Below are positions 1-7,050 of a stretch of 18,839 nt of DNA, in pieces; within the stretch, counting starts at the first letter, position 1, and the number at the start of each line of letters is the position of its first letter. This stretch comes from DASZYF01 sp035545535 (GTDB taxonomy: Bacteria > Actinomycetota > Actinomycetes > Mycobacteriales > CAJCIY01), in NCBI GenBank assembly GCA_035545535.1, contig DASZYF010000176.1, forward strand, positions 1 through 18,839, read 5' to 3'. Under the pieces are notes generated by a model. It searched no databases and was not told the DNA's origin. It saw only the letters and a list, made by a program, of their open reading frames with translations. Both the position numbers and the translations under genes were made by a program.

Positions 1-1650
1 GCCCCCGCGGCCGCCCGCGACACCGCCCGCGCGCAGCACGAGACGCGCGCCGCGCACGACCTCACCTCCGACGCCGTCTGGCACCTGGCCGCGCACCTGC
101 CGGTCATCGGCAGCTCGCTGCACACCACCGGAGGGCTGGCCGCCGTCGCCGACGACGTCACCCACGCCGCGCTGCCGCCGCTGGTCGGCGTGGCCTCCGA
201 CGTGGCGCACGGCCACCTGCGCGACGCCCGCGGCACCATCGACCTGGCCCGCGTCGAGCAGGCGCACACCGCGCTGACCATCGCGGGGCCGCACCTGCGC
301 GCGGCCGCCGCGGTCGTCGCCGGCCTGCCCGCCAAGCCGTTCCTGTCCGTCGTCGGCTCGGCCCGCACGGAGCTCCGCCGCGAGATCCTCACGCTCGACG
401 CGCAGGTGGTCAACGCCGAGCTGGTCACCCGCGTCGCCCCCGCGATGCTCGGCGCCGGCGGGCTGCGGCGCTACCTCGTCGTGCTGCAGAACCCGGCCGA
501 AGCCCGCGGCACCGGCGGCCTGGCCGGCACCTACGCGGTGCTCACCGCCGACCACGGGCACCTGCACCTCGAGAGCGTGGGCTCCGACGACGACATCGTG
601 AGCCACCCCGACACTCCCGTGCCCGGCCTCCCGGCCGACTTCACCGACCGCTGGGGCGCGTTCTCCGCCGGCGGCTACTGGACCAGCGCCAACCTCACCC
701 CGCACTTCCCCTACGCCGCGCAGGTGTGGGAGGGCCTCTGGGACGAGCAGCACCCGGGCCGGCCGGTCGACGGCATCATCGCCACCGACCCCGTGGAGGC
801 CGGCGCGATCCTCGGCGCCACGGGCCCGGTGACCCTGCCCGACGGGACGGTCCTGCACGGCGGTCCCGACGGCGGCGACGTGCCCGCCTACGTCGAGAGC
901 GCCCTGTACGCGCGGTACGGCACCCCGGAGCAGCAGCCCGAGCGCAAGGCCCAGCTCGAGGCGCTCGTGAAGGCCGCCTACGGGCGCATCACCGACGCCT
1001 CCGTCGACGCCCGCGCGGTGCTCGAGGCCCTCGGCGTCGGAGCTACCCAGGGCCGGGTCCTCGTCGCGAGCACGCACGCCGAGGAGCAGGACCTCGCGCC
1101 CACCGTCGTCGGCGGCGAGCTGCCCGACGCCCGCGGCCCGTTCGCCTACCTGTCGGTCAGCAACGCCGGCGGCAACAAGATGGACTACTACCTGGACCGG
1201 TCGCTGTCCTACACGGCCGACGGCTGCGGCGGGGCCACGCGGAGCTCCACCATCTCGGTCACGCTGCACAACTCCGCCGACGCGGACGGGTTGTCGGTCT
1301 ACGTGGCCGGGCGCAACGACGCGTTCGTCGACGGCGTCGCGCCCGGGATGGACCGCGTCTACCTGACGATCTACGCAGCGGTCGGGGCCACCCTGCAGAG
1401 CGCCACCCTCGACGGCCGGCCCGCCGGCATCACGCAGGGGACCGAGCGCGGCCACCTCGCCCTCTCGGCCTACCTGGACATCCCGCCGGGCGCCGACCAC
1501 ACGCTGACGGTCTCGCTCGTGGAGCCCACCGACGGCACGTTCGTGCTGCTCCCGCCGCAGCCGCTGCCCCGTCCGGAGCGGGTCGAGACGCAGGTGCAGC
1601 GGTGCCTCGCCGAGCCCTTCCTGCGCCCCTCGGGCTCGCCGGTCCCGTGA
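1..1650 (+). CDS. DUF4012 domain-containing protein (5' end outside window)
   Basis: The reading frame is open from the first base, so the N-terminus (probably with a membrane anchor) lies upstream; 549 residues are visible. A GTG at 190 is in frame but sits inside conserved sequence and is not the true start. The match to DUF4012 rests on the early segment around HLPVIGSSL and the phrase RYLVVLQNPAEARGTGGLAGTYAV near visible residues 158-180, the family's 'QN.aE.R.tGG..G' signature. Family members are large, probably exported actinobacterial proteins, often found near exopolysaccharide or cell-envelope genes; their biochemical function is not established. The C-terminus (RPSGSPVP) is followed within 15 bp by a stem-loop. 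The next gene on this strand encodes a sortase-type surface protein, which agrees with an envelope role. Family assignment is fairly sure; the function is unknown. Confidence 0.85.
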   Translation, partial: APAAARDTARAQHETRAAHDLTSDAVWHLAAHLPVIGSSLHTTGGLAAVADDVTHAALPPLVGVASDVAHGHLRDARGTIDLARVEQAHTALTIAGPHLRAAAAVVAGLPAKPFLSVVGSARTELRREILTLDAQVVNAELVTRVAPAMLGAGGLRRYLVVLQNPAEARGTGGLAGTYAVLTADHGHLHLESVGSDDDIVSHPDTPVPGLPADFTDRWGAFSAGGYWTSANLTPHFPYAAQVWEGLWDEQHPGRPVDGIIATDPVEAGAILGATGPVTLPDGTVLHGGPDGGDVPAYVESALYARYGTPEQQPERKAQLEALVKAAYGRITDASVDARAVLEALGVGATQGRVLVASTHAEEQDLAPTVVGGELPDARGPFAYLSVSNAGGNKMDYYLDRSLSYTADGCGGATRSSTISVTLHNSADADGLSVYVAGRNDAFVDGVAPGMDRVYLTIYAAVGATLQSATLDGRPAGITQGTERGHLALSAYLDIPPGADHTLTVSLVEPTDGTFVLLPPQPLPRPERVETQVQRCLAEPFLRPSGSPVP

Positions 1651-1664
1651 TGGGCCGAGCGGGT

Positions 1665-1687
1665 GATCCGGCTCGGCAGCCCGGATC
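1665..1687 (+). terminator. stem-loop after the DUF4012 gene
   Basis: GATCCGG (1665-1671) and CCGGATC (1681-1687) form a perfect 7-bp stem with a 9-nt loop, 15 bp after the DUF4012 stop. There is no T-tract, which is common for actinobacterial hairpin terminators. The rest of 1651-1833 holds no gene that I can support. Confidence 0.35.
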
Positions 1688-1833
1688 GTCCCGGTCGGGG
1701 CCGTCACCGGAAGGCATGTGCGAACGTTGTGTGGGGCAGGACACGGGCCTAATCTCAAGGTTGCAGGCTGATGGTCCGAGCAACTCTCAGTAACATTTGT
1801 CCTTCTTGGTCCCCCAACCGGAGGAGTCCTCGC

Positions 1834-2679
1834 GTGAGGCTGCGCGGCGCCGCCATGCTGCTGTGCGCCGGTCTCGCGCCTCTGACCGGTCTCGGAGCCG
1901 CCCCCGCCTCCGCCGCCGCGTACCCGCCGGCGGCCATCGTCTGCAGCATCGCACCGGACCCCGTCAACGTCGGCGCCACCGTCACGATCACCGGCACGGG
2001 CTACAAGCCCGGCACGTCGGTCACCGTCACGGTGACCAGCAACGGCGTCGTCACCCACACCGCCGGCACGGTCGATCCCAACGGGTCCGTCACCGTCGCC
2101 GAGCAGGCCGGCCCGAACGTCGGCCCCGTGACCTTCCGGGTGGCCGGCTCGGACACCACCGGCGCGGCCGCCGGCTGCCAGGTGACGACCCACGCGACCA
2201 AGGTCAACGGGAACGGCAACGGGAACGGCAACGGGAAAGGCAACGGGAACGGCAACGGCAACGGCGGCTGCACGGCCAAGGGTTCGCTGTCGTCCGACAC
2301 CGCGTCCGTGGGCCAGACCGTGATGCTCGGCGGCGGCGGCTTCGCCCCCAACAGCCCGGTCAGCCTGTCCGACAGCGCCGGCAACGACCTCGGCAGCACC
2401 ACCTCGGACGGCTCGGGCCGCATCAACGCCCCCGTCGCCGAGGCCCAGCCCGGCACGTACACCGTCTATGCCTCCGGCGACGGCGCCGGCAGCTGCAAGG
2501 GGCGGCAGCGCACGATCGTCGCCGGGCTCAACATCACCCGCGCCGAGGGCGCCGGCCTTCCGTTCACCGGGGTCGACGGCCTGTGGCTGCTGCTGTTCGC
2601 CGCGATCGTGCTCGTGTCCGGCGGCTCCGGCGTCGTGGCGCTCGAGCGTCGCCGCCGCCTGGTGCGCGCGCAGCGCTGA
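1834..2679 (+). CDS. LPXTG-anchored surface protein with two Ig-like units and an NG-repeat linker
   Basis: The GTG at 1834 is chosen because GGAGGAG (1820-1826) lies 7 bp upstream and the protein then opens with a clear signal peptide (MRLRGAAMLLCAGLAPLTGLGAAPASA). An ATG at 1771 in frame would add an unlikely leader. The product is 281 aa. After the signal come two similar beta-rich units, each bracketed by Cys residues (IVCSIAPDPVNVGATVTITG ... AAGCQVT, and GGCTAKGSLSSDTASVGQTV ... GSCKGRQ), so one disulfide per unit is likely. An Asn-Gly linker (about residues 125-144) joins them. The C-terminus is a complete sortase signal: LPFTG (242-246), a hydrophobic stretch and an RRRR-containing tail, 35 residues after the motif. 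It should be covalently attached to the cell wall by a housekeeping sortase, none of which is encoded here. The ligand or role is unknown. Confidence 0.85.
   Translation: MRLRGAAMLLCAGLAPLTGLGAAPASAAAYPPAAIVCSIAPDPVNVGATVTITGTGYKPGTSVTVTVTSNGVVTHTAGTVDPNGSVTVAEQAGPNVGPVTFRVAGSDTTGAAAGCQVTTHATKVNGNGNGNGNGKGNGNGNGNGGCTAKGSLSSDTASVGQTVMLGGGGFAPNSPVSLSDSAGNDLGSTTSDGSGRINAPVAEAQPGTYTVYASGDGAGSCKGRQRTIVAGLNITRAEGAGLPFTGVDGLWLLLFAAIVLVSGGSGVVALERRRRLVRAQR
2206..2264 (+). repeat. short tandem repeat encoding (NG)n
   Basis: An AACGGGAACGGC-like 12-bp unit is repeated several times with slips, including one AAA (Lys) variant, and encodes the NGNGNGNGKGN-type linker. The unit stays in frame, so copy-number change would alter linker length without breaking the protein. 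Confidence 0.8.
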
Positions 2680-2864
2680 CCGCGCCCGACGCGCAGGGCC
2701 CCGAGCCCTCGCACTCCACGGCCGAGCCCGACCCGGCGGACGTCGAGGACGCCGCCGAGCTGCGCCCACGGCCCAAGCCCATCGTGCGCAGCGGCTCAGC
2801 CCGCCCCGATGACGCCGACGAGCGGCGCCTGCGCGAGGACGTGCCGCCCCACCACGGGAGCTGA
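2677..2864 (+). other. coding-like stretch without a recognisable start (possible small gene, frameshifted tail or remnant)
   Basis: Directly after the LPXTG gene stop, a different frame (stop at 2862-2864) reads about 61 codons with nearly every third base G or C, giving a charged Pro/Asp/Arg-rich sequence ending SARPDDADERRLREDVPPHHGS. Upstream of 2676 the same frame loses this bias and has no nearby ATG, GTG or TTG. A CTG at 2676 overlaps the previous stop (CTGA). It may be a small protein started by reinitiation, the C-terminus of a gene broken by a frameshift, or a sequencing indel. A longer cytoplasmic tail on the sortase substrate would be atypical. No family is recognised. Confidence 0.35.
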
Positions 2865-2895
2865 CCGCTGCGTGAAGGAGCGCCGACAACGGACA

Positions 2896-2928
2896 TGTGG
2901 CGCCTCTGGATGCCTCCGGGACGCCACA
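2896..2928. terminator. stem-loop between convergent genes
   Basis: TGTGGCG (2896-2902) pairs perfectly with CGCCACA (2922-2928) across a 19-nt loop. It lies between the end of the plus-strand coding-like stretch and the stop of mscL on the minus strand, so it could end transcription from either side. No T-tract is present. Confidence 0.3.
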
Positions 2929-2965
2929 ACGCCGATGTCGACCTGCGGGCCGGCCGGCCCGGAGC

Positions 2966-3397
2966 TCAGGTGGTGGAGCGGGCCCGGGTGGCCTTCGCGG
3001 GCGCCCGGCCGGCCGCGAGCAGGTCGCGGATCTCGCCGAGCAGCTCCACCTGCGGGTCCGGCGCGGCGGCCTCGACCTCGCCGGAGGCGAACCGCTGCAG
3101 GAGCCTGTTCACCGGCAGCACGACCATGAAGTACACGACGGCGGCGATGATCAGGAAGCTGACGATGTTGTTGATCAGGTCGCCGTACAGGAACTTGCTC
3201 TTGTGGATCGTGAAGGTCAGCTGGCTGAAGTCCGGCTGACCTCCGATCGCGGCGATGATCGGCGTGATGATGTCCTTGGTGAAGGCGTCGACGATCGCCT
3301 TGAACGCGGCGCCGATCACGACGGCGACGGCGAGGTCGACGACGTTGCCGCGCAGGATGAAGTCGCGGAAGCCCTTGATCAGGTCACTGGAGGCCAT
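2966..3397 (-). CDS. mscL: large-conductance mechanosensitive channel MscL
   Basis: ATG at 3397 on the minus strand gives 143 aa, close to the usual 130-150 for the family. The N-terminus MASSDLIKGFRDFILRGNVVDLAVAVVIGAAF is the classic MscL amphipathic helix plus TM1 (about residues 10-45). TM2 is LINNIVSFLIIAAVVYFMVVLPVNRLL (about 74-100), and the cytoplasmic helix carries ELLGEIRDLL. Known role: a homopentameric inner-membrane pore opened by membrane tension, releasing solutes on hypo-osmotic shock. The tail is Arg/Ala-rich. The start has only a weak Shine-Dalgarno. It lies 65 bp downstream of the zinc-ribbon gene on the same strand with a hairpin in the gap, so it is probably co-transcribed at least in part from the CIRCE-controlled promoter region. 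The pairing with an FmdB-type gene recalls mycobacterial Rv0985c-Rv0991c. Confidence 0.95.
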   Translation of the reverse strand: MASSDLIKGFRDFILRGNVVDLAVAVVIGAAFKAIVDAFTKDIITPIIAAIGGQPDFSQLTFTIHKSKFLYGDLINNIVSFLIIAAVVYFMVVLPVNRLLQRFASGEVEAAAPDPQVELLGEIRDLLAAGRAPAKATRARSTT

Positions 3398-3416
3398 GAG
3401 CAAGATCCAAGCGCAG

Positions 3417-3431
3417 GCGCCGGGACGGCGC
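3417..3431 (-). terminator. hairpin between the zinc-ribbon gene and mscL
   Basis: GCGCCG and CGGCGC form a perfect 6-bp stem with a 3-nt loop, 19 bp before the mscL start on the minus strand. It could be an attenuator or partial terminator that lowers mscL expression relative to the upstream gene, or it could mask the mscL ribosome binding site. Confidence 0.3.
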
Positions 3432-3462
3432 AATCCCCGGGCGGGAGCGTCCGGGACCGGTC

Positions 3463-3822
3463 TTACGCGGCCGCGGTCTTCCCGGCGGAGCTGCTCGAGG
3501 AGCCGGCCGACGGCTCGGCCTTCTTCGCCGACGCGGAGGCGGCCTTCGACGACGAGGACTCCGCCTTCGTGGCGCTCGACTCGCTCGTGGGCTTCGACTC
3601 GGTCTTGCCGCCGGCCGCGGCCGCGTCGCTGGTCGTGGAGCCCGAGCGGCTGTCGGTGCGGTAGAACCCGCTGCCCTTGAAGACGACGCCGACCGAGCCG
3701 AACACCTTGCGGACCGGGCCGCCGCAGCCGGGCTCGTGCTGGGTGAGGGAGTCGTCGCTGAAGGACTGCACGACCTCGAACTGCTCGTCGCACGCCTGGC
3801 AGGCGTACTGGTAGGTCGGCAC
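3463..3822 (-). CDS. FmdB-family zinc-ribbon protein, Ruc (Rv0991c)-like
   Basis: GTG at 3822 with GGAGG 6 bp upstream (plus-strand 3829-3833) gives 119 aa. Residues 1-57 form the actinobacterial FmdB zinc ribbon (MPTYQYACQACDEQFEVVQSF ... VRKVFGSVGVVFKGSGFYRTDSR). The rest is a low-complexity Ser/Ala/Lys/Glu tail, probably disordered. This layout matches mycobacterial Rv0991c (Ruc), described as a redox-regulated chaperone with four zinc-binding cysteines and an unstructured C-terminus. Here only three Cys are present (C8, C11, C33); the usual second CxxC is replaced by H29-EPG-C33. If zinc is bound, it would be by a C3H site, which may change redox sensitivity. A CIRCE element lies 31 bp upstream of the start, implying HrcA-controlled heat induction. 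The older label 'formamidase regulatory protein FmdB' is less informative. The family is sure; the chaperone role is inferred by homology. Confidence 0.85.
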   Translation of the reverse strand: MPTYQYACQACDEQFEVVQSFSDDSLTQHEPGCGGPVRKVFGSVGVVFKGSGFYRTDSRSGSTTSDAAAAGGKTESKPTSESSATKAESSSSKAASASAKKAEPSAGSSSSSAGKTAAA

Positions 3823-3853
3823 CTCAGTCCTCCACTCGCGTCGGGTCCATCCG

Positions 3854-3880
3854 CTGGCACTCTCGCTCTACGAGTGCCAA
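3854..3880. promoter_or_regulatory. CIRCE element (HrcA operator)
   Basis: CTGGCACTC (3854-3862), a 9-nt spacer, then GAGTGCCAA (3872-3880). This has the exact 9-N9-9 geometry of the CIRCE consensus TTAGCACTC-N9-GAGTGCTAA, with invariant GCACTC/GAGTGC cores and 8 of 9 arm positions complementary. It lies between the divergent Ruc-like gene (start 3822) and the oxidoreductase gene (start 3958). HrcA would repress one or both and release on heat stress. No groES or groEL is adjacent. Confidence 0.85.
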
Positions 3881-3957
3881 TTGTGCGGCACGCGCCGGTA
3901 TTCCGTCCAGAGGACGCGGCCGCCGACCCCTCCGAGGCGCGGTGCAGGATCACCTGC

Positions 3958-4806
3958 GTGGACCTCGGCGTGAACCTGTTCCTCACCGACATCTCGATCT
4001 CGCCCGCGAAGCTCGCGCGGGAGCTCGAGGACCGCGGCTTCGCGGCGCTCTACATGGCCGAGCACACCCACATCCCCGTCTCCCGGGCCACCCCGTACCC
4101 GATGGGAGGGGAGCTGCCGGAGAACTACAAGCGGACCCTCGACCCGTTCGTCGCCCTTGCGACGGCCGCGGCGGTCACCACGGACCTGAAGATCGGCACC
4201 GGCATCTGCCTGGTCACAGAGCACGACCCCATCTCGCTGGCCAAGTCGGTGGCCTCGCTCGACCACGTCAGCGGCGGCCGCTTCACCTTCGGCATCGGGG
4301 TCGGCTGGAACAAGGAGGAGGCCGCGAGCCACGGCGTGGTGTGGGAGCAGCGGCGGGCGCTGGCCGCCGACCGCATGCACCTCATGAAGGCCCTGTGGAC
4401 GCAGGAGGAGGCGTCCTACGAGGGCGAGCACGCGCGGCTCGAGCCCAGCTGGGCGTGGCCCAAGCCGGTGCAGAAGCCGCACGTGCGGGTGCTCGTCGGT
4501 GCGGCCGCCGGGCCGATCACGTTCGCGGGCATCGCCGACTACGCCGACGGCTGGATGCCCATCGGCGGCAAGGGCATCCGCGAGAGCCTGCCCAAGCTGC
4601 GGCAGGCGTTCGAGGACGCGGGGCGTGATCCGGCGACCGTCCAGGTGGTGCCGTGCGGCGTGTGGGGCGACGCGGGCAAGCTCGAGTTCCTCGCCGGTCT
4701 GGGCGTGAAGGAAGCGATGCTGCAGCTGCCGCTGGGCGACGAACGCGAGGTCATGCAGGTGCTCGAGGGCTACACGCCGCTGGTGGAGCAGCTCGCCGGT
4801 GCCTAG
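3958..4806 (+). CDS. LLM-class (luciferase-like, probably F420-dependent) oxidoreductase
   Basis: GTG at 3958 is preceded by AGGA with about 8 bp spacing and starts the protein at the first beta strand (VDLGVNLFLTDISISPAKLARELEDRGFAALYMAEHTHIPV), giving 282 aa; a GTG at 3970 is possible. Luciferase-like (beta/alpha)8 hallmarks follow in order: DPFVALATAAAVTTDLKIGTGICLVTEHDPISLAKSVASLD, then GGRFTFGIGVGWNKEE (GIGVGWNKEE about 112-121), a region with two Trp (LEPSWAWPKPVQKPHVRVLVGA), and a C-terminal ADGWMPIGG segment. The sequence resembles TIGR03619-type proteins that use F420, though FMN use cannot be excluded by eye; the substrate is unknown. It is monocistronic, divergent from the Ruc-like gene and convergent with the following ATPase gene, whose stop is 16 bp away. 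The CIRCE element lies about 80 bp upstream. The last codons and TAG stop sit in a 13-bp tandem duplication. Confidence 0.85.
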   Translation: MDLGVNLFLTDISISPAKLARELEDRGFAALYMAEHTHIPVSRATPYPMGGELPENYKRTLDPFVALATAAAVTTDLKIGTGICLVTEHDPISLAKSVASLDHVSGGRFTFGIGVGWNKEEAASHGVVWEQRRALAADRMHLMKALWTQEEASYEGEHARLEPSWAWPKPVQKPHVRVLVGAAAGPITFAGIADYADGWMPIGGKGIRESLPKLRQAFEDAGRDPATVQVVPCGVWGDAGKLEFLAGLGVKEAMLQLPLGDEREVMQVLEGYTPLVEQLAGA

Positions 4807-4822
4807 CGGTGGTGCCTAGCGC

Positions 4823-5221
4823 CTACGCCGCATCTCCGTCGAACTCGGCCCAGACGACCTTGCCGTGCTCGGTGCGGTCGACGCCCCATGCGGTCGCCTC
4901 GCTCTGCACCACGGAGAGACCGCGACCGCCCATGGCCTCCTCGTCGACGGCGGCCGGCCGCGGGCGGCGCGAGTCGCCGTCCTCGACCTCGATGCGGAGG
5001 CAACGGCCCTGGTCGCTCACGCGCAGGCCGAGCGCGGAGTGCGCGTGGTTCACGGCGTTCGTGACCAGCTCGCTCGTCACGAGCATCACGCCGTCGCAGA
5101 TGGCGTCGGAGTAGCCCCACGCGTGCGCCAGCTCGCGGGCGAAGTGCCGCGCGGCCCGCACCACCGTCGGAGCGTCCGACAGCGGGAGGAGCGCGGTGTG
5201 CCGCATCTCGCCCACACTCAC
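4823..5221 (-). CDS. RsbW/SpoIIAB-like ATP-binding protein (HATPase_c_2)
   Basis: The product is 132 aa from GTG 5221; a second GTG at 5215 is also possible, with AAAGG upstream. It is a stand-alone GHKL ATPase domain. Visible motifs are the N-box ELVTNAVNHA (51-60), the G1 region VEDGDSRRP (D81) and the G2 loop GGRGLSVV (98-105), ending in VVWAEFDGDAA. There is no dimerisation/phosphoacceptor module, so it belongs to the serine-kinase/anti-sigma type rather than to histidine kinases. Such proteins bind a sigma factor or phosphorylate an anti-anti-sigma (STAS) partner. Neither partner is encoded next to it, so the target is unknown. It lies 149 bp downstream of the acyl-CoA synthetase gene on the same strand and converges with the oxidoreductase gene. 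Confidence 0.85.
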   Translation of the reverse strand: MSVGEMRHTALLPLSDAPTVVRAARHFARELAHAWGYSDAICDGVMLVTSELVTNAVNHAHSALGLRVSDQGRCLRIEVEDGDSRRPRPAAVDEEAMGGRGLSVVQSEATAWGVDRTEHGKVVWAEFDGDAA

Positions 5222-5370
5222 CTTTCGACGTTCCCACGTCTCGGGTTCAGTCCCCCGCAGCGACGAGCCGCGAAACCCCGAACGTTCACCTACCCGGATG
5301 ACAGCGCTCTACACGGCTCAACGGCGGTACGGACCGGAGGACACGGGTCCCCGGGTGTCGAGAGGTGGCG

Positions 5371-6972
5371 TCAGCCGGGCTGCGGGAGGTCGCGGACGAC
5401 GACCTTGCCGGTGGCGTTGCGCGGGAGCGTGTCGATGACCTGCACGGCGCGGGGGAGCTCGTAGCGGGCGACCTGCGGGCGCAGCCAGTCACGCAGCGCG
5501 TCCGGATCGATGCGCGCGCCGTCGCGCGGCGCCACGTAGGCGACCAGGCGGTGGCCGAGCTCGTCGTCGGGCACACCGACCACCACGGCCTCCGCGACGT
5601 CGTCGTGACGGGTGAGCACGTCCTCGATGCCACGCGGGAAGACGTTCTCGCCACCGGTGATGACCATGTCGTCCTCGCGGCCGTCGACGGTGAGCCGCCC
5701 GTCCTCGTCGAAGTGCCCGAGGTCGCCGCTCGACACCAGCCCAGCCAACCGTTGCTTGTCGGCCCCGCCGGTGTAGCCCTCGAACGACAGGGCGCTGCCG
5801 ACGAACACGCGCCCGGTCTCGCCGGGCGGCACGTCGTTGCCCTCGTCGTCGACGATGCGCACCTCGACGCCGCGCGCGGGCCGTCCCGCGGTGCGCGGAT
5901 CGGCGGCGAGGTCGAGCGGTGTCGCGACCGTCGCCCAGCCGACCTCGGTCGATCCGTACACGCTGTGCAGCGTCGCGCCGAACAGCTCCTGCCACCGCTC
6001 GGGCAGCCCGCCGGGCAGCGCCGAGCCGCTGACGGCGACGCAGCGGAGGCTCGAGGTGTCGTAGCGGCGGATCGTCTCCTCCGGAAGCGCAAGGATGCGC
6101 TGCAGCATCACGGGCACGGCCCACAGCACCTCGGCTTCGTGCTGCTCGATGTCAACGAGCACCTGCTCGGCGTCGAAGCGCTCGTGCAGGACGAGTGTCG
6201 CGTTGAGGGCGAGCGCGAGACCGAAGCCGGCGAAGCCCCACGCGTGGAACAGCGGCGCGGGGACGACGTGCAGCGCGTGCGCGCGCAGACCCATGCCGCT
6301 GATGAGCGCGAGGAACGCATCGGCGTCGGCGACCGCGCGCCGGCCGGCGCCCTTCGGCGTTCCGGTCGTGCCCGACGTGAGCACGACGAGTCGTCCGGAC
6401 TGTCCCGTGGGGATCGGCGCATCGCTGCGCCCCTGGGCGAGGTCGTCGACCGCGTAGGCGGGAGCGGGCAGCGTGGCGGCGAGGTCGAGCAGGCCGCGGT
6501 CGCTGACGATCGCGCGCACGTCTTCGCGCGCGAGCGCAGCCGACAGCTGCTCACCGGACAGCGCCGTGTTGAGCAGCACCGTGTCGGCACCGGTCTTGCC
6601 GATGCCCGCGGCGCCGATGACGAAGTCGCGGCCGTTGCGGGCGAACAGGGCCGCGCGCTCTCCCGGTCCGACGCCGAGCGCCCGCAGCGTGTGCGCGGCG
6701 CCGTTGCTGCGCGTCTCCAGGTCCTTCCACGACAGCGGGCCACGGTCGTCGACGAGTGCGATGTCGTGCGGGAACCGCGCGGCGCCCGCGGCGATGCCGG
6801 CGCCGACGCCCACTCCGTAGCTCATGATCGCGAGCCCGGCGCGGACCAGCCGGTCCGGTCGCTCCGGGCGCACGAGGCCCGCGCGGAGCAGCGTCATCCC
6901 ATCGCGGAGGGGGGCCACCAGACGGAGCGGGTCGAACGCCGGGGTGATCAGCGAGCGGTCGGGGAGCGGCAC
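5371..6972 (-). CDS. AMP-dependent acyl-CoA synthetase/ligase (FadD-like)
   Basis: GTG at 6972 gives 533 aa (VPLPDRSLITPAFDPLRLV...), a normal length for long-chain acyl-CoA ligases; an AGAGG lies about 10 bp upstream, and an internal ATG is possible. ANL-superfamily motifs appear in order: the phosphate loop TSGTTGTPKG (about 199-208), PLFHAWGF, the adenine motif YGSTEVG, the hinge-region SGDLGHFDEDGRL, GREDDMVITGGENVFP and the C-terminal PRNATGK with the catalytic Lys about 10 residues from the end (K523). Known chemistry: the carboxylate is activated with ATP to an acyl-AMP and then transferred to CoA. The substrate cannot be told; the N-terminal GLAIMSYGVGVGAG stretch is hydrophobic, suggesting membrane contact. 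It is divergent from the transglycosylase gene across 78 bp. A 976-codon open frame antisense to this gene is a composition artefact. Confidence 0.9.
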   Translation of the reverse strand: MPLPDRSLITPAFDPLRLVAPLRDGMTLLRAGLVRPERPDRLVRAGLAIMSYGVGVGAGIAAGAARFPHDIALVDDRGPLSWKDLETRSNGAAHTLRALGVGPGERAALFARNGRDFVIGAAGIGKTGADTVLLNTALSGEQLSAALAREDVRAIVSDRGLLDLAATLPAPAYAVDDLAQGRSDAPIPTGQSGRLVVLTSGTTGTPKGAGRRAVADADAFLALISGMGLRAHALHVVPAPLFHAWGFAGFGLALALNATLVLHERFDAEQVLVDIEQHEAEVLWAVPVMLQRILALPEETIRRYDTSSLRCVAVSGSALPGGLPERWQELFGATLHSVYGSTEVGWATVATPLDLAADPRTAGRPARGVEVRIVDDEGNDVPPGETGRVFVGSALSFEGYTGGADKQRLAGLVSSGDLGHFDEDGRLTVDGREDDMVITGGENVFPRGIEDVLTRHDDVAEAVVVGVPDDELGHRLVAYVAPRDGARIDPDALRDWLRPQVARYELPRAVQVIDTLPRNATGKVVVRDLPQPG

Positions 6973-7050
6973 GGGGCCGATCTTGCCTCTGTCCGCGCGC
7001 GGGCGGCGTTCCCGGGCGCTCCGGCGGGGCTTCCTCTTTACTTGGGACCC

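Noticed and set aside
1785..1800. GTAACATTTGT before the LPXTG gene as a possible MtrA-type site
   Set aside because: Only one GTAACA half-site is present; the second direct repeat expected for MtrA is absent.
3736..3957. Longer N-terminus for the LLM oxidoreductase, starting at 3736
   Set aside because: The extension would run antisense through the Ruc-like gene and across the CIRCE element. The family's first beta strand begins at 3958.
4803..5237. Arg/Ala-rich minus-strand ORF overlapping the ATPase gene, and similar overlapping Arg-rich ORFs elsewhere
   Set aside because: These are out-of-frame shadows of real genes with typical GC-driven composition and no motifs.
5365..7050. Open plus-strand frame antisense to the acyl-CoA synthetase, continuous with the transglycosylase frame (976 codons in all)
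   Set aside because: The translation before 7051 is low-complexity Arg/Ala/Asp/Val with no family match, while the minus strand carries a full set of ANL motifs. Long antisense frames are expected at this GC content.
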